Source: Shewanella sediminis HAW-EB3 (GTDB taxonomy: Bacteria > Pseudomonadota > Gammaproteobacteria > Enterobacterales > Shewanellaceae). From it: a stretch of 64,000 nt of DNA. Made by a program: the position numbers and the translations under genes. The notes below the pieces were generated by a model. That model was not told the origin of the DNA and searched no databases. It worked only from the letters and a program-made list of their open reading frames with translations. The stretch covers positions 5,146,001 through 5,210,000 of the forward strand of contig NC_009831.1 of the NCBI RefSeq assembly GCF_000018025.1, written 5' to 3'. Positions 27,529 to 38,311 of the stretch are shown piece by piece (the stretch's first letter is position 1; every line of letters begins with the position of its first letter).

Positions 27529-29745
27529 ATGAAGATTAACAGACGCACATTCCTGCAGGGAGTCGGAGCCAGCTCGGTTGTTGGCTCTCTCTCAGGCTTG
27601 ATGCCCGGCATTGCCAGTGCTACGGAACAACGTGGCGGCGCGCCTGATAAGTTACTCAAGCGTGAAGGTAAAATTGTATATCACACTTGTCAGCGTAACT
27701 GTGCAGACCGATGCTTACTTAAATTTACCGTACAAAATGGTCGTATGACCTATGTTGAAGGTGCTTCAGAGATGAAGAAGATGGGCACCTCTCCATGCGT
27801 TAAAGGTCATGCTTATGTGCAGTACACCTATGCAGCAGACCGTATCTTACATCCGATGGAACGTGCGGGTGAAAAGGGCGAAGGCAAATGGCGTCGTATC
27901 TCATGGGATGAAGCCTATGCAAAGATCAGCGCTCGCTTAAAAACGATCATTAAAGAACATGGCGCCGATTCGATTCTGCCATACAGCTACTCGGGTCATG
28001 AAGGTGTTATCGGTAAATACGGCGGACCAAGCCGCTTCTTCAACGCCGTTGGTGCACGTAAACTCGACCGTAAGGTTTGTGTATTCGCCGCCTATGAAGG
28101 TCTTAAATCTGTGACCGGTACTTACCAAGGTCCAGATCCATACGACAATATCTACACCAACTGTTATATCTCTTGGGGTCAGAACGAAACGGCAACTAAC
28201 GTTCACGGCATCAAGTTCATCAACCAGGCGCGCGACAAAGGTGCAAAGTTATTGGTAGTGAACCCAATACGTACGCCTATCGCGTCTCAGGCTGATATCT
28301 GGTTACAGCCAAAACCAAGTACAGATACCCATCTTGCTACCGGTATCATGAAGTACCTGATTGAAAACAATTTAGCCGATACTAAGTTTATCGAAGCTAA
28401 TACTATTGGTTACCAAGACCTGCTTAAACGTATAGACGAAATGAGCTACGACGAAATTGAGCGAGTCACAGGCGTACCAAGAGAGAAGATGTTCAAGTTC
28501 GCCAAGGTCTACGGTGAGTCAGAGCTATCTGTACTGCGTCTGGGTTATGGTATGCAGCGTAACTACAACGGTGCACGTATGTCTCGCGCTATCGCGATGA
28601 TGCACGCCGTTGCGGGTCAGTACGGTAAGATTGGTAACGGTTTCGTTTACGATAACACCCAAGCCGATGACAGCTTAAACTACTCTAAGGGTCGTGCCGA
28701 CCATATCCATCCACATGGCGATACGGTAGGTCATGTGAACATGACGGAGATCGCCAAGGCGATTCACCCGACTAACCCGACTGCCTATGGCAAACCAATC
28801 AAGCCTATCAAGGCGGTGATTAACTACAATGGTAACTTCGTCTCTGTTGCTCCAGATTCGAATGCCTGTCGTCGCGGCGCGATGCGTGACGATCTGTTCT
28901 TAGTCGTTCATGATTTCTTGATGACAGATACGGCCGAGTTAGCAGATATCATCGTACCGTCAACTACACAGTTCGAGTTCCCTGATATGGGTACCGATTA
29001 CAACTGTTACCACATGCAAACGTCTGAGAAAGTGATTGAGCCTTTAGGTGAATCTAAAGATAACTGGATCTTCTTCAAAGAGTTAGCCGCTCATATGGGA
29101 CTGGATCATCACCCAGAGATGCGTGTCGATTATGAACAGATTCTTCGTGATTTCTTAGACACCGAAGAGCCAGCGTTCAGACACAACAACATCACTTACG
29201 AGCAGATCATCGAAGAGAAGTTCGTCACCGTTTACGATCAACGTCCTTACTTCGGTGATGGCAAGTATAAGACTGACAGTGGCAAGATTGAGTTTTATTC
29301 TCAGATGATGATTGACGCCGGTTACCATCCAGTTCTTGACTTTGGACTGCCGGAAGATGAGATGATCCCGGAAGAGAAAAACTTGCCTTTCCGCATGTTA
29401 TCTCCTGCGATCCCTCAACGTGCCAACAGCTCTTTCTACAACGTGAAGTATATTCGTAACTTCCCTGCCTATTTCGCCAAGGTCAATAACGAAGATGCCA
29501 AAGAGCTTGGGATTAAGAATAATGACAGAGTCAGACTCAGTAACCACCGTGGTGAAGCTTTCTTCATCGCACAGGTTTCGAGTCAGGTTGGCCGCGGCAC
29601 CGTGATGGCGCCCAAGAACAACTGGCGCCGCATGGACCCACAGGGCAAAGCCAGTTGTACCAACAACCTCACCACCGACAAGTTAACCGATATGGGCGGG
29701 TGCTCTGCCTACCATTCGACTAATGTCGCGATAGAAAAAGCCTAA
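27529..29745 (+). CDS. Periplasmic molybdopterin oxidoreductase, catalytic subunit, substrate unknown
   Basis: 738 residues. MKINRRTFLQGVGASSVVG is a canonical Tat signal. The FeS motif is CQRNCADRC at about 55-63 with SPC near 90. MopB domains fill the rest; VPSTTQFEFPDMG and the C-terminal domain (SNHRGEAFFIAQVSSQVGRG) are typical. At the Mo-ligand position I place the Cys of RKVCVFAAYEG, by hand alignment with DmsA, which suggests a Cys-ligated enzyme (thiosulfate/polysulfide/arsenate-like) rather than a Ser-ligated DMSO reductase. It heads an operon with FeS subunit, TorD-like chaperone and cytochrome b. Confidence 0.85.
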   Translation: MKINRRTFLQGVGASSVVGSLSGLMPGIASATEQRGGAPDKLLKREGKIVYHTCQRNCADRCLLKFTVQNGRMTYVEGASEMKKMGTSPCVKGHAYVQYTYAADRILHPMERAGEKGEGKWRRISWDEAYAKISARLKTIIKEHGADSILPYSYSGHEGVIGKYGGPSRFFNAVGARKLDRKVCVFAAYEGLKSVTGTYQGPDPYDNIYTNCYISWGQNETATNVHGIKFINQARDKGAKLLVVNPIRTPIASQADIWLQPKPSTDTHLATGIMKYLIENNLADTKFIEANTIGYQDLLKRIDEMSYDEIERVTGVPREKMFKFAKVYGESELSVLRLGYGMQRNYNGARMSRAIAMMHAVAGQYGKIGNGFVYDNTQADDSLNYSKGRADHIHPHGDTVGHVNMTEIAKAIHPTNPTAYGKPIKPIKAVINYNGNFVSVAPDSNACRRGAMRDDLFLVVHDFLMTDTAELADIIVPSTTQFEFPDMGTDYNCYHMQTSEKVIEPLGESKDNWIFFKELAAHMGLDHHPEMRVDYEQILRDFLDTEEPAFRHNNITYEQIIEEKFVTVYDQRPYFGDGKYKTDSGKIEFYSQMMIDAGYHPVLDFGLPEDEMIPEEKNLPFRMLSPAIPQRANSSFYNVKYIRNFPAYFAKVNNEDAKELGIKNNDRVRLSNHRGEAFFIAQVSSQVGRGTVMAPKNNWRRMDPQGKASCTNNLTTDKLTDMGGCSAYHSTNVAIEKA

Positions 29746-29755
29746 GGAGTAAAAG

Positions 29756-30301
29756 ATGTCAATTAATCAAAAAGTGGGCTTTGTCTTCAGACAAGAGAAC
29801 TGTGTTGGTTGTGGTGCCTGTACCGTTGCCTGTCAAATTCACAACGAGCTGCCTGAAAACCACCGATTCCGCAAAGTCGATCGCTATGAAGTAGAACGCG
29901 AAGATGGCGCGATCGATGTGTGGCTATCTCACTCTTGCATGCACTGTGAAAACCCTGCCTGCTTGATGGTCTGCCCGGCAAAAGCCTACCACGTCAGAGA
30001 TGACGGTATCGTGGTACTGGATCGTGAGAAATGTACCGGTTGTGGCCTGTGTGCCACCGCCTGTCCATACTCTGCCGTCAGCATCCGCGAAGACGATGGC
30101 AAGGCCGACAAGTGCAACATGTGTGTTGAACTTCTGGACCGTGGCATGAAGCCTGCGTGTGTAACGGGTTGCCCTGTGCAATGTATTGAAACCGGAAACA
30201 TCGATGAGGTGTTGAAGAAGCCTTCAGCGAGTAAAGAAGGTGTCGGTTACGGCGATTGCATCACGAAACCTAACATGGTGATTATTAAGGAACGCGCATA
30301 A
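29756..30301 (+). CDS. DmsB/PsrB-like four-cluster FeS subunit
   Basis: 181 residues with no signal peptide; it is probably exported with the Tat-bearing subunit encoded 10 bases upstream. Four Cys clusters: CVGCGACTVAC, CMHCENPACLMVC, CTGCGLCATACPYS, CNMCVELLDRGMKPACVTGC. It passes electrons from the cytochrome b to the catalytic subunit. The stop overlaps the next start by one base (TAATG). Confidence 0.88.
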   Translation: MSINQKVGFVFRQENCVGCGACTVACQIHNELPENHRFRKVDRYEVEREDGAIDVWLSHSCMHCENPACLMVCPAKAYHVRDDGIVVLDREKCTGCGLCATACPYSAVSIREDDGKADKCNMCVELLDRGMKPACVTGCPVQCIETGNIDEVLKKPSASKEGVGYGDCITKPNMVIIKERA

Positions 30302-30888
30302 TGACGGCACAATATGGTCCGATGGCAACGGCTTACTTTGCCTATAAATCGATGATTTTTTCGCCCTCAGGGACAGAGGCGTTAACTGGCATGATCGCAT
30401 ACCTAGAAGCGGATCGCCCGGATAGCCCTTTGCTCGCAGAAGCAAAGAAATTTGTCGATGACTCATCGGAATTGGAGTTTGACTTCAACCGCATGTGTAT
30501 CGGTCCATATAAGTTGCTGGTTGCTCCTTACGAGGGCGTTTATCGCAGCGGCAATCATGTCATGAATACAGACGAAACCGTCAGAGTCGCCGAGTTTTAT
30601 CAAGAGATTGGCTTGGTCATTGATGAACAATTCAATGAGCCGGCCGACTTTATCGGTAACGAACTGGAGTTTCTCTACTGTGTTCACGCGTTAGCGAGTG
30701 AGCAGAAAGCGGCGAATAATATCGAGGCCTTCGAGGAACTCACGGCAATTGCCGACGAGTTTCTCACTAAGCACCTTGGAACTTGGATCACTCCCTTCTG
30801 TGAAGGGATAAAAACCCATGCCCAACAAGCTTTTTGGCGCGAATTTGCCACCGAACTGCACCTTTTTATCACACAGCAAATGCAGTGA
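30301..30888 (+). CDS. TorD/DmsD-family molybdoenzyme chaperone
   Basis: 195 residues, all helical, no signal peptide. RMCIGPYKLLVAPYEGVYRSG and the acidic helices around ADFIGNELEFLYCVHALASEQ fit the TorD family, which binds the Tat signal of its partner until the cofactor is inserted. It overlaps the FeS gene by one base, so the partner is presumably the 738-residue enzyme at 27529. Confidence 0.85.
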   Translation: MTAQYGPMATAYFAYKSMIFSPSGTEALTGMIAYLEADRPDSPLLAEAKKFVDDSSELEFDFNRMCIGPYKLLVAPYEGVYRSGNHVMNTDETVRVAEFYQEIGLVIDEQFNEPADFIGNELEFLYCVHALASEQKAANNIEAFEELTAIADEFLTKHLGTWITPFCEGIKTHAQQAFWREFATELHLFITQQMQ

Positions 30889-31031
30889 TGCGTTGACTTT
30901 ATACAAGATAAGTTAACGCACTATGTACCAAGTGAAATGGTGATATCCGTCGATACCTGAATCTACAATCCCCTCAGGTATTCGGCGGGTAGAACCGAAT
31001 AGGCGACCTAAAGTCGCTAAAGGAGTTATGA
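30889..31031. other. Intergenic spacer with two hairpins inside the operon
   Basis: 143 bases. ATTCGG / CCGAAT (30979-30999) and GCGAC-CTAAA-GTCGC (31004-31018) lie just before AGGAGTT. They may set cytochrome b translation or processing relative to the upstream genes; no T-run is present. Confidence 0.4.
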
Positions 31032-31997
31032 ATGAACAGAGCAATAAGATTGTTTAGTTTTATTGTCATCAGCCTGTTTGTCTCAACGGCAGCAATGGCC
31101 GCTGATGTTGCAACATTGCAGCCTCAGCAGTGGCAAACTATCCAGGAACACGCTATTGAGGGTGACATCCCAGAACTGCGTGGTATGCCAACACAAGTTG
31201 AGTTATTGATGCCTGCATCGGTACCGGAAGAAGCAGATGAAACCATCTTAGGTTACTTAGGTGCCACAGATAGCATCGCATTTCTGGTTTTTGCCAGCCT
31301 GTTTGGCGTCATCGCCTTGTTTATCATCTTCATCATGGTGAACGGTATCTCACGTCTGGATAACGGCTTCTCGGGTAAGATGATCAAACGTTGGTCTGGC
31401 TTAAGTATCAGTGTGCATTGGCTGGGAGCGATTGCCTGCATCCTGCTAATGCTAACGGGTCTGGTCTTAGCGGGCGGTCGACACTACTTCGAACCAAGCA
31501 TGAATGCATCTAGCTGGACATCGCTCGTCGGTCTGTCAAGCAGCCTGCATGAGCTAATGGCATTCCCCTTCATCCTGGGTTACATCCTGATGATATTGAT
31601 GTGGGCACCAAAGCAAATTCCAGCAAGCTATGACTTGAAGTGGTTTGCCGTATTGGGTGGCTACCTGAATACAGGTAAGAAGCATCACCCGGATGCGGGC
31701 TTTGCCAATGCCGGTGAAAAACTGTGGTTCTGGGTATTTGCACTCTTTGGTGGCCTGATGGTGATTTCAGGTCTGACAATGATGTTCCCTGAAACCTTCG
31801 TTGTCACTAAGAATACCGCTAATTTGATGCTGGTAATGCACATTGCCTCAACCATCATCATCAGCGCCTTCTCAGTAGTACACATCTTCATGGCGACAGT
31901 CATGTCTGAAGGTGGCATGTCTAACATGACCTCTGGCTACTGTGACGAAAACTGGGCGAAGCAGCACCATAACCTTTGGTTCAACGAACTGAAGTAA
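31032..31997 (+). CDS. FdnI/FdhC-like cytochrome b subunit
   Basis: 321 residues. A signal peptide (to about AMAAD) and a periplasmic extension of about 60 residues precede four or five TM helices, as in the long FdhC-type gamma subunits of Shewanella. Probable haem-ligand His residues are in SISVHWLGAI, SLHELMAF, LVMHIAST and FSVVHIFMA. It should take electrons between the quinone pool and the FeS subunit, completing an A-B-chaperone-C operon. The formate dehydrogenase relation concerns only this anchor; the catalytic subunit is not formate dehydrogenase-like in size. Confidence 0.85.
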   Translation: MNRAIRLFSFIVISLFVSTAAMAADVATLQPQQWQTIQEHAIEGDIPELRGMPTQVELLMPASVPEEADETILGYLGATDSIAFLVFASLFGVIALFIIFIMVNGISRLDNGFSGKMIKRWSGLSISVHWLGAIACILLMLTGLVLAGGRHYFEPSMNASSWTSLVGLSSSLHELMAFPFILGYILMILMWAPKQIPASYDLKWFAVLGGYLNTGKKHHPDAGFANAGEKLWFWVFALFGGLMVISGLTMMFPETFVVTKNTANLMLVMHIASTIIISAFSVVHIFMATVMSEGGMSNMTSGYCDENWAKQHHNLWFNELK

Positions 31998-32163
31998 ACG
32001 GGCGATTCCCAGGTATCAAATCATGCTCACCAGCATCTCATATGGTGGTGAGCATTCTCAAATAGAGCTTAGGCTCTGACAATAAAACTGTTCAGCTTTG
32101 CACTCACCGACTCTTACCCCAAGAGGATGGCGGCTGGTTGCATCCTGAATAATAAAAAAGAAG

Positions 32164-33222
32164 ATGAATACGATGAATACACTAAAATCACTCGTGGCGA
32201 TTGCCGTTGGTCTATGTAGCTACAACGCCCATGCCGATGATGCACAAACTCTAGAGCAACGCATTGCGAATCTCGAAAACAACGCCGCACCATCACAGTT
32301 TAAAAACAGCCAGGTAAGTCTATACGGTTCAATCCGTCCAACCCTTAGCTACCTGGATGATGATCAGGATAAAACCTGGGATGTTCGTGATGCCCTGTCT
32401 CGCGTCGGCATCAAGGCCAGCACAGAGTTTGCCGATGGCTGGAGCGCTATCGCTCAGGGTGAGTGGAGCGTCGATATCGCCAACTCAGGGAACTTTGGTA
32501 AGGCACGTCAGGCCTATGCCGCTATCGCTTCACCTTACGGACAGGTAGGTATTGGTAAGCAACGTCCGGCTCAATACACCTTAGTTGCCGAGTACGTCGA
32601 TATCTTTAACCATGGTAACAGCCCATACGCTTATGACCATGAGAGCCCATTCTTCGTGGATAACTTCGTGACCTATAAGCTGGTAACAGGTGGTTTCACC
32701 TTGATGGCAGGTGCACAAGTTGACGGCAATAGCGGTGACACTGGTGCCGATATGGTCAACTTAGGTGTCGGTTACGATTTAGACCAACTACACCTTGGCC
32801 TAGGTTATGTCAGCCAAAACACACAGACCGATGCCGGTATCGAAGGCGATGACCAGACTATTGGCGGCGTCGTCGCTTATACCTTCAGCAACGATCTCTA
32901 TGTCGCTGTCAGCTATCAGGATAAGCAATATAACTTCGATGCCTTAAGCCAGGACCGAAGTGGCAGCACATTAGACAGTGCACTGGCCTACCCTATTGCT
33001 AAAAACTACAAGGTTAAACTGGGTTACTTCCAGTTTAAAGATGGCATCAATGACAACACATCAGCCGACTATGATGGTTTCAACACTACCCTTGAGTGGA
33101 ACCCAACCTCAAATGTACGTGTTCATCTTGAGTACTTAGCCAAGAACTCTGACAACCGCGCCGATGATCAAGCGTTGACCTTAGGCTTCAGATACGACTT
33201 CAACCTGAATTGGAAAGGTTAA
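32164..33222 (+). CDS. General-type outer-membrane porin
   Basis: 352 residues. The signal peptide ends near NAHADD. A short coiled coil (TLEQRIANLENNAAP) is followed by a Gram-negative porin barrel: QVSLYGSIRPTLSYLDDD, SRVGIKASTEFADGWSAIAQGE, YAAIASPYGQVGIGKQRP with constriction-type loops, ending LGFRYDFNLNWKG. Start 32164 or ATG 32173; either gives the same mature protein. It follows the molybdoenzyme operon on the same strand and may admit its substrate; inference. Confidence 0.85.
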   Translation: MNTMNTLKSLVAIAVGLCSYNAHADDAQTLEQRIANLENNAAPSQFKNSQVSLYGSIRPTLSYLDDDQDKTWDVRDALSRVGIKASTEFADGWSAIAQGEWSVDIANSGNFGKARQAYAAIASPYGQVGIGKQRPAQYTLVAEYVDIFNHGNSPYAYDHESPFFVDNFVTYKLVTGGFTLMAGAQVDGNSGDTGADMVNLGVGYDLDQLHLGLGYVSQNTQTDAGIEGDDQTIGGVVAYTFSNDLYVAVSYQDKQYNFDALSQDRSGSTLDSALAYPIAKNYKVKLGYFQFKDGINDNTSADYDGFNTTLEWNPTSNVRVHLEYLAKNSDNRADDQALTLGFRYDFNLNWKG

Positions 33223-33265
33223 ATCGCTATTGAGCGAGCCGTAAAGCAAAAGAACTAACCCCAAT

Positions 33266-33291
33266 AAAGAGGCCTACTAGTGGTCTCTTTT
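33266..33291 (+). terminator. Porin terminator
   Basis: AAAGAGGCC, 7-nt loop, GGTCTCTTT then TC. It overlaps the GTG at 33280 that would otherwise be read as the start of the chemoreceptor, which argues for a later start. Confidence 0.75.
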
Positions 33292-33321
33292 CATTTCTGT
33301 CACTGTTGTGGAGATAAGCAA

Positions 33322-35223
33322 TTGTTAGGATTTAGAAAATCGCTGATAGCGTCAATGGTGACTCTGGTCGCCCTCTGCCTTTTAATCTCAAATTGGCTCT
33401 CATATATCGAATTAAAAGAGAGCACCATAGCCAATACCAATGAAAAACTCAGGAGTATTGCTAAATATGAATCGAACAACATCGAGGAGTGGTTTACAGA
33501 GAAGGCCAAATCCATCGATGCACTAGCCAGCCACTACCAACAGGGTACCTATAAGGGCAACTATGCCCAGGCAGCCAGGCTCTCTACCGATGTCGGCGGC
33601 GTCGCCCGTATCTATTTCGGCTTCGATGATGGCTCGGCCTACTCGACGGAAACCAGCAGCAAGTGGATCGACGGCAAGGCCATACCCGAACAATACGATC
33701 CACGCACCCGTCCCTGGTACCAGCAAGGTAAAGCCACCACAGCCCTGGATGTCACCGATATCTATGTCGATGACGGCACCGGCCACGATGTCATCTCTAT
33801 CCTGAAAAATCTCGGTGATGGTGTCGTCCTCGGCGATATCGAGCTCACCTTTCTGGCAGATGCGGTTAAGGCCGTGGATTACCCTGGCGCCGTGGTATTA
33901 ATTACCGATCAGACGGGTAAGGTACTGGCATCTGAATCCAAACGTCTGATCTCAGGCACTCACTTCTCCGATTTTGGCCTACCCGAAGTAGAACGAAATA
34001 TGCTGTCACAGGACGAGGTTATGCAGGAATACACCTTAGACGGCGTCGATAAGATCGCATTTTCCAAGGCGATCAATCTGGTCAACGGCAAGAAGTGGTA
34101 TCTGCTCATCGGCCTGAAAAAGTCTGTCGCTTATGCGGCCGTAGACAAGGCACTCAGTAATGCCATGATCTCCTCTCTGATCATGTTGGCGCTGGCTATC
34201 AGCGTATTATTGAGCGTGTTATACGTGATCTATAAACCCATATTACTGCTCAAGGAGATGGTTACAGAGCTGTCTAAGGGTAATGGTGATCTTACTCGTC
34301 GACTGGAGGTCAAGAACCTCGATGATTTGGGAGAGATATCTCAGGGGATCAACCAATTCATCGCCAATTTACAATCTATGATGTTGGAAGTTTTGCAATC
34401 ATCGACACATATCGGTAGCAGCGTGGAGCGCCTTAAGTCAGAAACCGAAGCCAACAGCCATATCCTTGCCGCGCACACCACGGAGACCGAGCAGATCGTC
34501 GCCGCCATCGAAGAGATGAGTGCAACCGCCAACGATGTTGCCAGAAATGGTGCGGAAACCGCCTCTTTCACTCAAGTCACCAATAGCCAAACGCTGGAAT
34601 CTAAGGCCGTGGTAGGTCAAGCCACCGACACTGTCGCACAACTGGTCAGGGAAGTTGAAAACACCTCCGCCAATATTGCCGAGATAGACAGAGATACGGT
34701 CAACATTACTCAAGTATTGAAAGTGATAGGTGAAATAGCCGATCAGACCAACCTGCTGGCACTGAATGCCGCGATTGAAGCCGCCAGAGCCGGAGAGCAA
34801 GGTCGGGGTTTTGCGGTGGTCGCCGATGAGGTGCGCGCTCTGGCCGCCAGGACTCAGTCGAGCACGGCCGAAATCGAACAGACTCTCACAAAGCTGAGAG
34901 AAGCCTCGAATGCGGCTATCACGGCGATGAATGTTACTAAGGCAACCTGTCTGAAAACGGCCGAGACGACGGAGCGAGTCGCATCGGATCTCGATAACAT
35001 TGGCAGTTCGGTCAATCAGATCAATGACCTCAACACCCAAATCGCCACGGCCGCAGAGGAGCAAAGCTCGGTATCGGGCGAGATCACCCGCAATATGTCG
35101 GCCATCCGAGAGATGGTAAACGAGCTTTCCACCAATGGTGAAGTCACCAGCAATGAAACCGTAAATCTGGCCACCGCAAACCATCAACTCAGGTTGATCG
35201 TGGAACAGTTTAAGCTGTCTTAA
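33322..35223 (+). CDS. Methyl-accepting chemotaxis protein with dCache sensor
   Basis: 633 residues starting at a TTG ([18 protein letters not shown]) with GGAG 8 bases upstream. TM1 is at about 7-27. A dCache periplasmic domain spans about 30-270, with the [11 protein letters not shown] motif. TM2 lies near 275-300, then HAMP ([20 protein letters not shown]) and the signalling domain with its hairpin tip around [19 protein letters not shown] and [15 protein letters not shown]. It senses an external ligand and controls CheA. Position after the molybdoenzyme operon and porin suggests a linked substrate; inference. Confidence 0.9.
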   Translation: MLGFRKSLIASMVTLVALCLLISNWLSYIELKESTIANTNEKLRSIAKYESNNIEEWFTEKAKSIDALASHYQQGTYKGNYAQAARLSTDVGGVARIYFGFDDGSAYSTETSSKWIDGKAIPEQYDPRTRPWYQQGKATTALDVTDIYVDDGTGHDVISILKNLGDGVVLGDIELTFLADAVKAVDYPGAVVLITDQTGKVLASESKRLISGTHFSDFGLPEVERNMLSQDEVMQEYTLDGVDKIAFSKAINLVNGKKWYLLIGLKKSVAYAAVDKALSNAMISSLIMLALAISVLLSVLYVIYKPILLLKEMVTELSKGNGDLTRRLEVKNLDDLGEISQGINQFIANLQSMMLEVLQSSTHIGSSVERLKSETEANSHILAAHTTETEQIVAAIEEMSATANDVARNGAETASFTQVTNSQTLESKAVVGQATDTVAQLVREVENTSANIAEIDRDTVNITQVLKVIGEIADQTNLLALNAAIEAARAGEQGRGFAVVADEVRALAARTQSSTAEIEQTLTKLREASNAAITAMNVTKATCLKTAETTERVASDLDNIGSSVNQINDLNTQIATAAEEQSSVSGEITRNMSAIREMVNELSTNGEVTSNETVNLATANHQLRLIVEQFKLS

Positions 35224-35356
35224 TAAAAGTCATCAATACGGGTCGTCCAGCCAAGTGCCGGACGGCCACAATTTACTTATCCACCCGGTTCAGCGCCAGT
35301 TTCAACTTATCGACAAATCGCCTTAACACCAGCGAGGCAACGTCAGAATATAGTGG

Positions 35357-35701
35357 TTAATCGAACCAGGCCGATGACTTCTCTGCGGCCTGTTTCTCCA
35401 CATCATCGTCGACATATACGCTGACCATGGCCAGAGCCGCGGCAAGTGCGCCGAGGTCATCGGTAAAACCTACGAAGGGGGTCAGATCGGGAATGGCATC
35501 GAGAGGCGCAATAAAATAGGCTAAAGCGCCAAAGATCACGGTCTTGGCCCATTTAGGCGTATCGGGGCCTTGAGCCGCATAGTAGAGGCATAAAGCATTG
35601 TCTATCACTTCGCGGCCCGCTTTCTTAGCAAACTGTTTTACCTTGAGCCAGAAATCATGGTCACTGTAATCATCACTGTTTGGCTTATTCAGATCACTCA
35701 T
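35357..35701 (-). CDS. YkvA-family (DUF1232) membrane protein
   Basis: 114 residues. The DUF1232 core LYYAAQGPDTPKWAKTVIFG then ALAYFIAPLDAIPDLTPF and GFTDDLGALAAALAMV is clear. Two short membrane segments. Function unknown in bacteria. It lies 73 bases downstream of ygiQ on the same strand. Confidence 0.87.
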   Translation of the reverse strand: MSDLNKPNSDDYSDHDFWLKVKQFAKKAGREVIDNALCLYYAAQGPDTPKWAKTVIFGALAYFIAPLDAIPDLTPFVGFTDDLGALAAALAMVSVYVDDDVEKQAAEKSSAWFD

Positions 35702-35774
35702 AGCACTTTCCCATACGTAAAACTAAGGCAATAAAGATAGCATAATCGGTAAACGAATCATGCTATCACTCGAC

Positions 35775-38099
35775 CTATCTTTGGTGCTTAGGCGTGGTTC
35801 CCCAAGCATTTTTCTTTGCCGGACGCTTGCGTGAACCCGATTTATCAGCCTGTCCACCAGTCTTCCCAGAGCCCTGCTTAGCAGATGAGTCACTTTTGCC
35901 CTTAACTTCTGCGCTCCCTTTGCCTTTAGGTTTGCGATCGGCAAACTGATCTTCAGAGAAGCGGGTAAAGGCTTTCTTGCCCCCTTGCTCTTTATTCGTA
36001 CTCGCCCCTTTGCCCGCACCACCGCCTTTACCTTTACTACGGTTCGCTTCACGCTCTTGGCGGGACTCTGCCGGCACTAAACAGTTAGGGCCGTTACCGA
36101 TAAGCTTCTCTTTGCCCATCTCAATCAGCGCCTCACGGATCATCGGCCAGCCGACAGGATCATGATAGCGCAGCAGGGCTTTGTGCAGTTTACGTTGACG
36201 TCCACCTTTAGGCACCGCGATCTGCTCGCTGGTGTGCTTCACATTTTTCAGTGAATTCAGCTCGGTATGATAGATAGTCGTCGCGTTCGCCATGGGCGAT
36301 GGATAAAAGTTCTGCACCTGATCCAGCTTGAATTTCTCACCTTTCAGCCATAGCGCCAGATTCACCATATCTTCATTGGTCGTCCCCGGGTGAGCCGAGA
36401 TAAAGTACGGGATAAGGTACTGCTTCTTACCCGCCTCTTTCGAATATTTATCGAACAGCTCTTTAAATCTATCATAGCTGCCCATTCCCGGCTTCATCAT
36501 CATATCGAGCGGCCCTTTCTCGGTATGCTCCGGGGCAATCTTGAGATAGCCGCCGACATGATGGGTTGCCAGCTCTTTGACATAACGAGGGTCTTCGGAT
36601 GCCAGATCATATCGTACACCCGAGGCAATCAAAATTTTCTTAATGCCGGGCAGATCTCGAGCAGCCCGATACAGGTCTATAGTAGGTTGATGGTCGGTAT
36701 CCATATGGCCACAAATATCGGGGAAGATGCAGGAGAGTCGGCGACAGGTTTGTTCAGCCTTCTCACTCTTACAGCCTAAGTGATACATGTTGGCCGTCGG
36801 TCCACCAAGATCTGAGATCACCCCGGTAAAACCAGGAACTTTACCCTGAATGTCTTTGATCTCGTTCACAATCGACTCTTGTGAACGGCTCTGAATAATC
36901 CGCCCTTCATGCTCGGTAATAGAGCAGAATGAGCAGCCACCGAAACAACCACGCATGATGTTGATAGAGGTCTTAATCATGTCATAGGCAGGTATATTCT
37001 CTTTACCATATGAAGGATGGGGAACACGCTGATACGCCAGATCAAACACTCCATCCATCTCATCGGTATTTAACGGTAACGCAGGTGGATTGACCCAGAC
37101 AGCGCGCTCCGCATGAACCTGAAACAGCGCTCTGGCGCAGCCAGGATTCTGCTCTTGGTGCAAAATTCGGGATGCATGAGCATAGAGAAATTTGTCTGCC
37201 GCCACTTTTTCATAACTTGGAAGTTGTATATAACTCTTCTCCCAAGGCTTAGGTTTGGGTGGCTGCACACTGATAGCCTTAGGGGCATCGTTATCGAATA
37301 TCTTCTCATCCGTTGGGCCCGACAGGTTCTTGCAGCCGACATCATCGGCACCATAGGGATTCGGGATTGGGTCGATCTTATGAAGTTGATCTATTTTGCG
37401 CGAATCTACCCCCTTCCAGCCTGGTAAGGGTGCTTTACGAATAACCGCAGTACCACGAATATCATGCAGTTCAGAAATAGGCTCACCGCCGGCAAGACGA
37501 TGGGAAAGCTCAACCAAAGGGCGCTCGGCATTGCCGTAAACCAGAATGTCAGCTTTGGCATCCAATATAACTGAGCGACGTACTTTATCGGACCAATAAT
37601 CGTAGTGAGCGGTACGGCGAAGACTAGCCTCTATGCCACCGATTATCACGGGAACCTGTTTGAATGCTTCTTTACACCTCTGGGTATAGACGGTCACGGC
37701 GCGGTCGGGGCGCTTTCCACCAACGTCACCGGCGGTATAGGCATCATCATGGCGCATACGACGCTCGGCAGTGTAACGATTGATCATCGAATCCATATTG
37801 CCGGCGGTGACACCAAAATAGAGGTTGGGTTTACCCAGCTTCATAAAGTCATTCTTGTTAGACCAATCCGGCTGAGCGATGATCCCCACCCTAAAACCCT
37901 GAGCTTCCAACATACGTCCAATGATCGCCATACCGAAGCTTGGATGATCCACGTAAGCGTCACCTGTCACTATGATGATGTCGCAACGGTCCCAACCCAG
38001 CTTATCCATCTCTTTACGAGACATAGGTAAAAAAGGAGCTGGACGCTTCAGCTCAGAGCGATGCTTAGGGTAAGTAAATAATGTGGATTCAACTTGCAT
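35775..38099 (-). CDS. ygiQ: YgiQ-family radical SAM protein (UPF0313)
   Basis: 774 residues, the full family length. The N-terminal domain ([20 protein letters not shown]) is B12-binding-like. The radical SAM cluster motif [10 protein letters not shown] lies near residue 383, then [28 protein letters not shown] and [13 protein letters not shown]. The last 110 residues are a basic, low-complexity tail (many Lys, Gly, Ser), probably RNA-binding or disordered. The substrate is unknown. It stands alone with YkvA downstream. Confidence 0.92.
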   Translation of the reverse strand: MQVESTLFTYPKHRSELKRPAPFLPMSRKEMDKLGWDRCDIIIVTGDAYVDHPSFGMAIIGRMLEAQGFRVGIIAQPDWSNKNDFMKLGKPNLYFGVTAGNMDSMINRYTAERRMRHDDAYTAGDVGGKRPDRAVTVYTQRCKEAFKQVPVIIGGIEASLRRTAHYDYWSDKVRRSVILDAKADILVYGNAERPLVELSHRLAGGEPISELHDIRGTAVIRKAPLPGWKGVDSRKIDQLHKIDPIPNPYGADDVGCKNLSGPTDEKIFDNDAPKAISVQPPKPKPWEKSYIQLPSYEKVAADKFLYAHASRILHQEQNPGCARALFQVHAERAVWVNPPALPLNTDEMDGVFDLAYQRVPHPSYGKENIPAYDMIKTSINIMRGCFGGCSFCSITEHEGRIIQSRSQESIVNEIKDIQGKVPGFTGVISDLGGPTANMYHLGCKSEKAEQTCRRLSCIFPDICGHMDTDHQPTIDLYRAARDLPGIKKILIASGVRYDLASEDPRYVKELATHHVGGYLKIAPEHTEKGPLDMMMKPGMGSYDRFKELFDKYSKEAGKKQYLIPYFISAHPGTTNEDMVNLALWLKGEKFKLDQVQNFYPSPMANATTIYHTELNSLKNVKHTSEQIAVPKGGRQRKLHKALLRYHDPVGWPMIREALIEMGKEKLIGNGPNCLVPAESRQEREANRSKGKGGGAGKGASTNKEQGGKKAFTRFSEDQFADRKPKGKGSAEVKGKSDSSAKQGSGKTGGQADKSGSRKRPAKKNAWGTTPKHQR

Positions 38100-38311
38100 G
38101 AGTTTTACAGCCTGACTATCAAATATGGAAAATATAAAACATTCGCGCCCCCGAAAGGGAGGCGGAGTATAACAGGGGACAGGGGGTCAGTGCGAACAAA
38201 AAACAACCAGCCAGGCAATAATACTCAGATAAAACGTCTCAAATTTGATTAACCATAAAGAGTGTAGGGATGCTTACCCACACTCACATAACGGGTACTG
38301 GCGCTAGAAGT

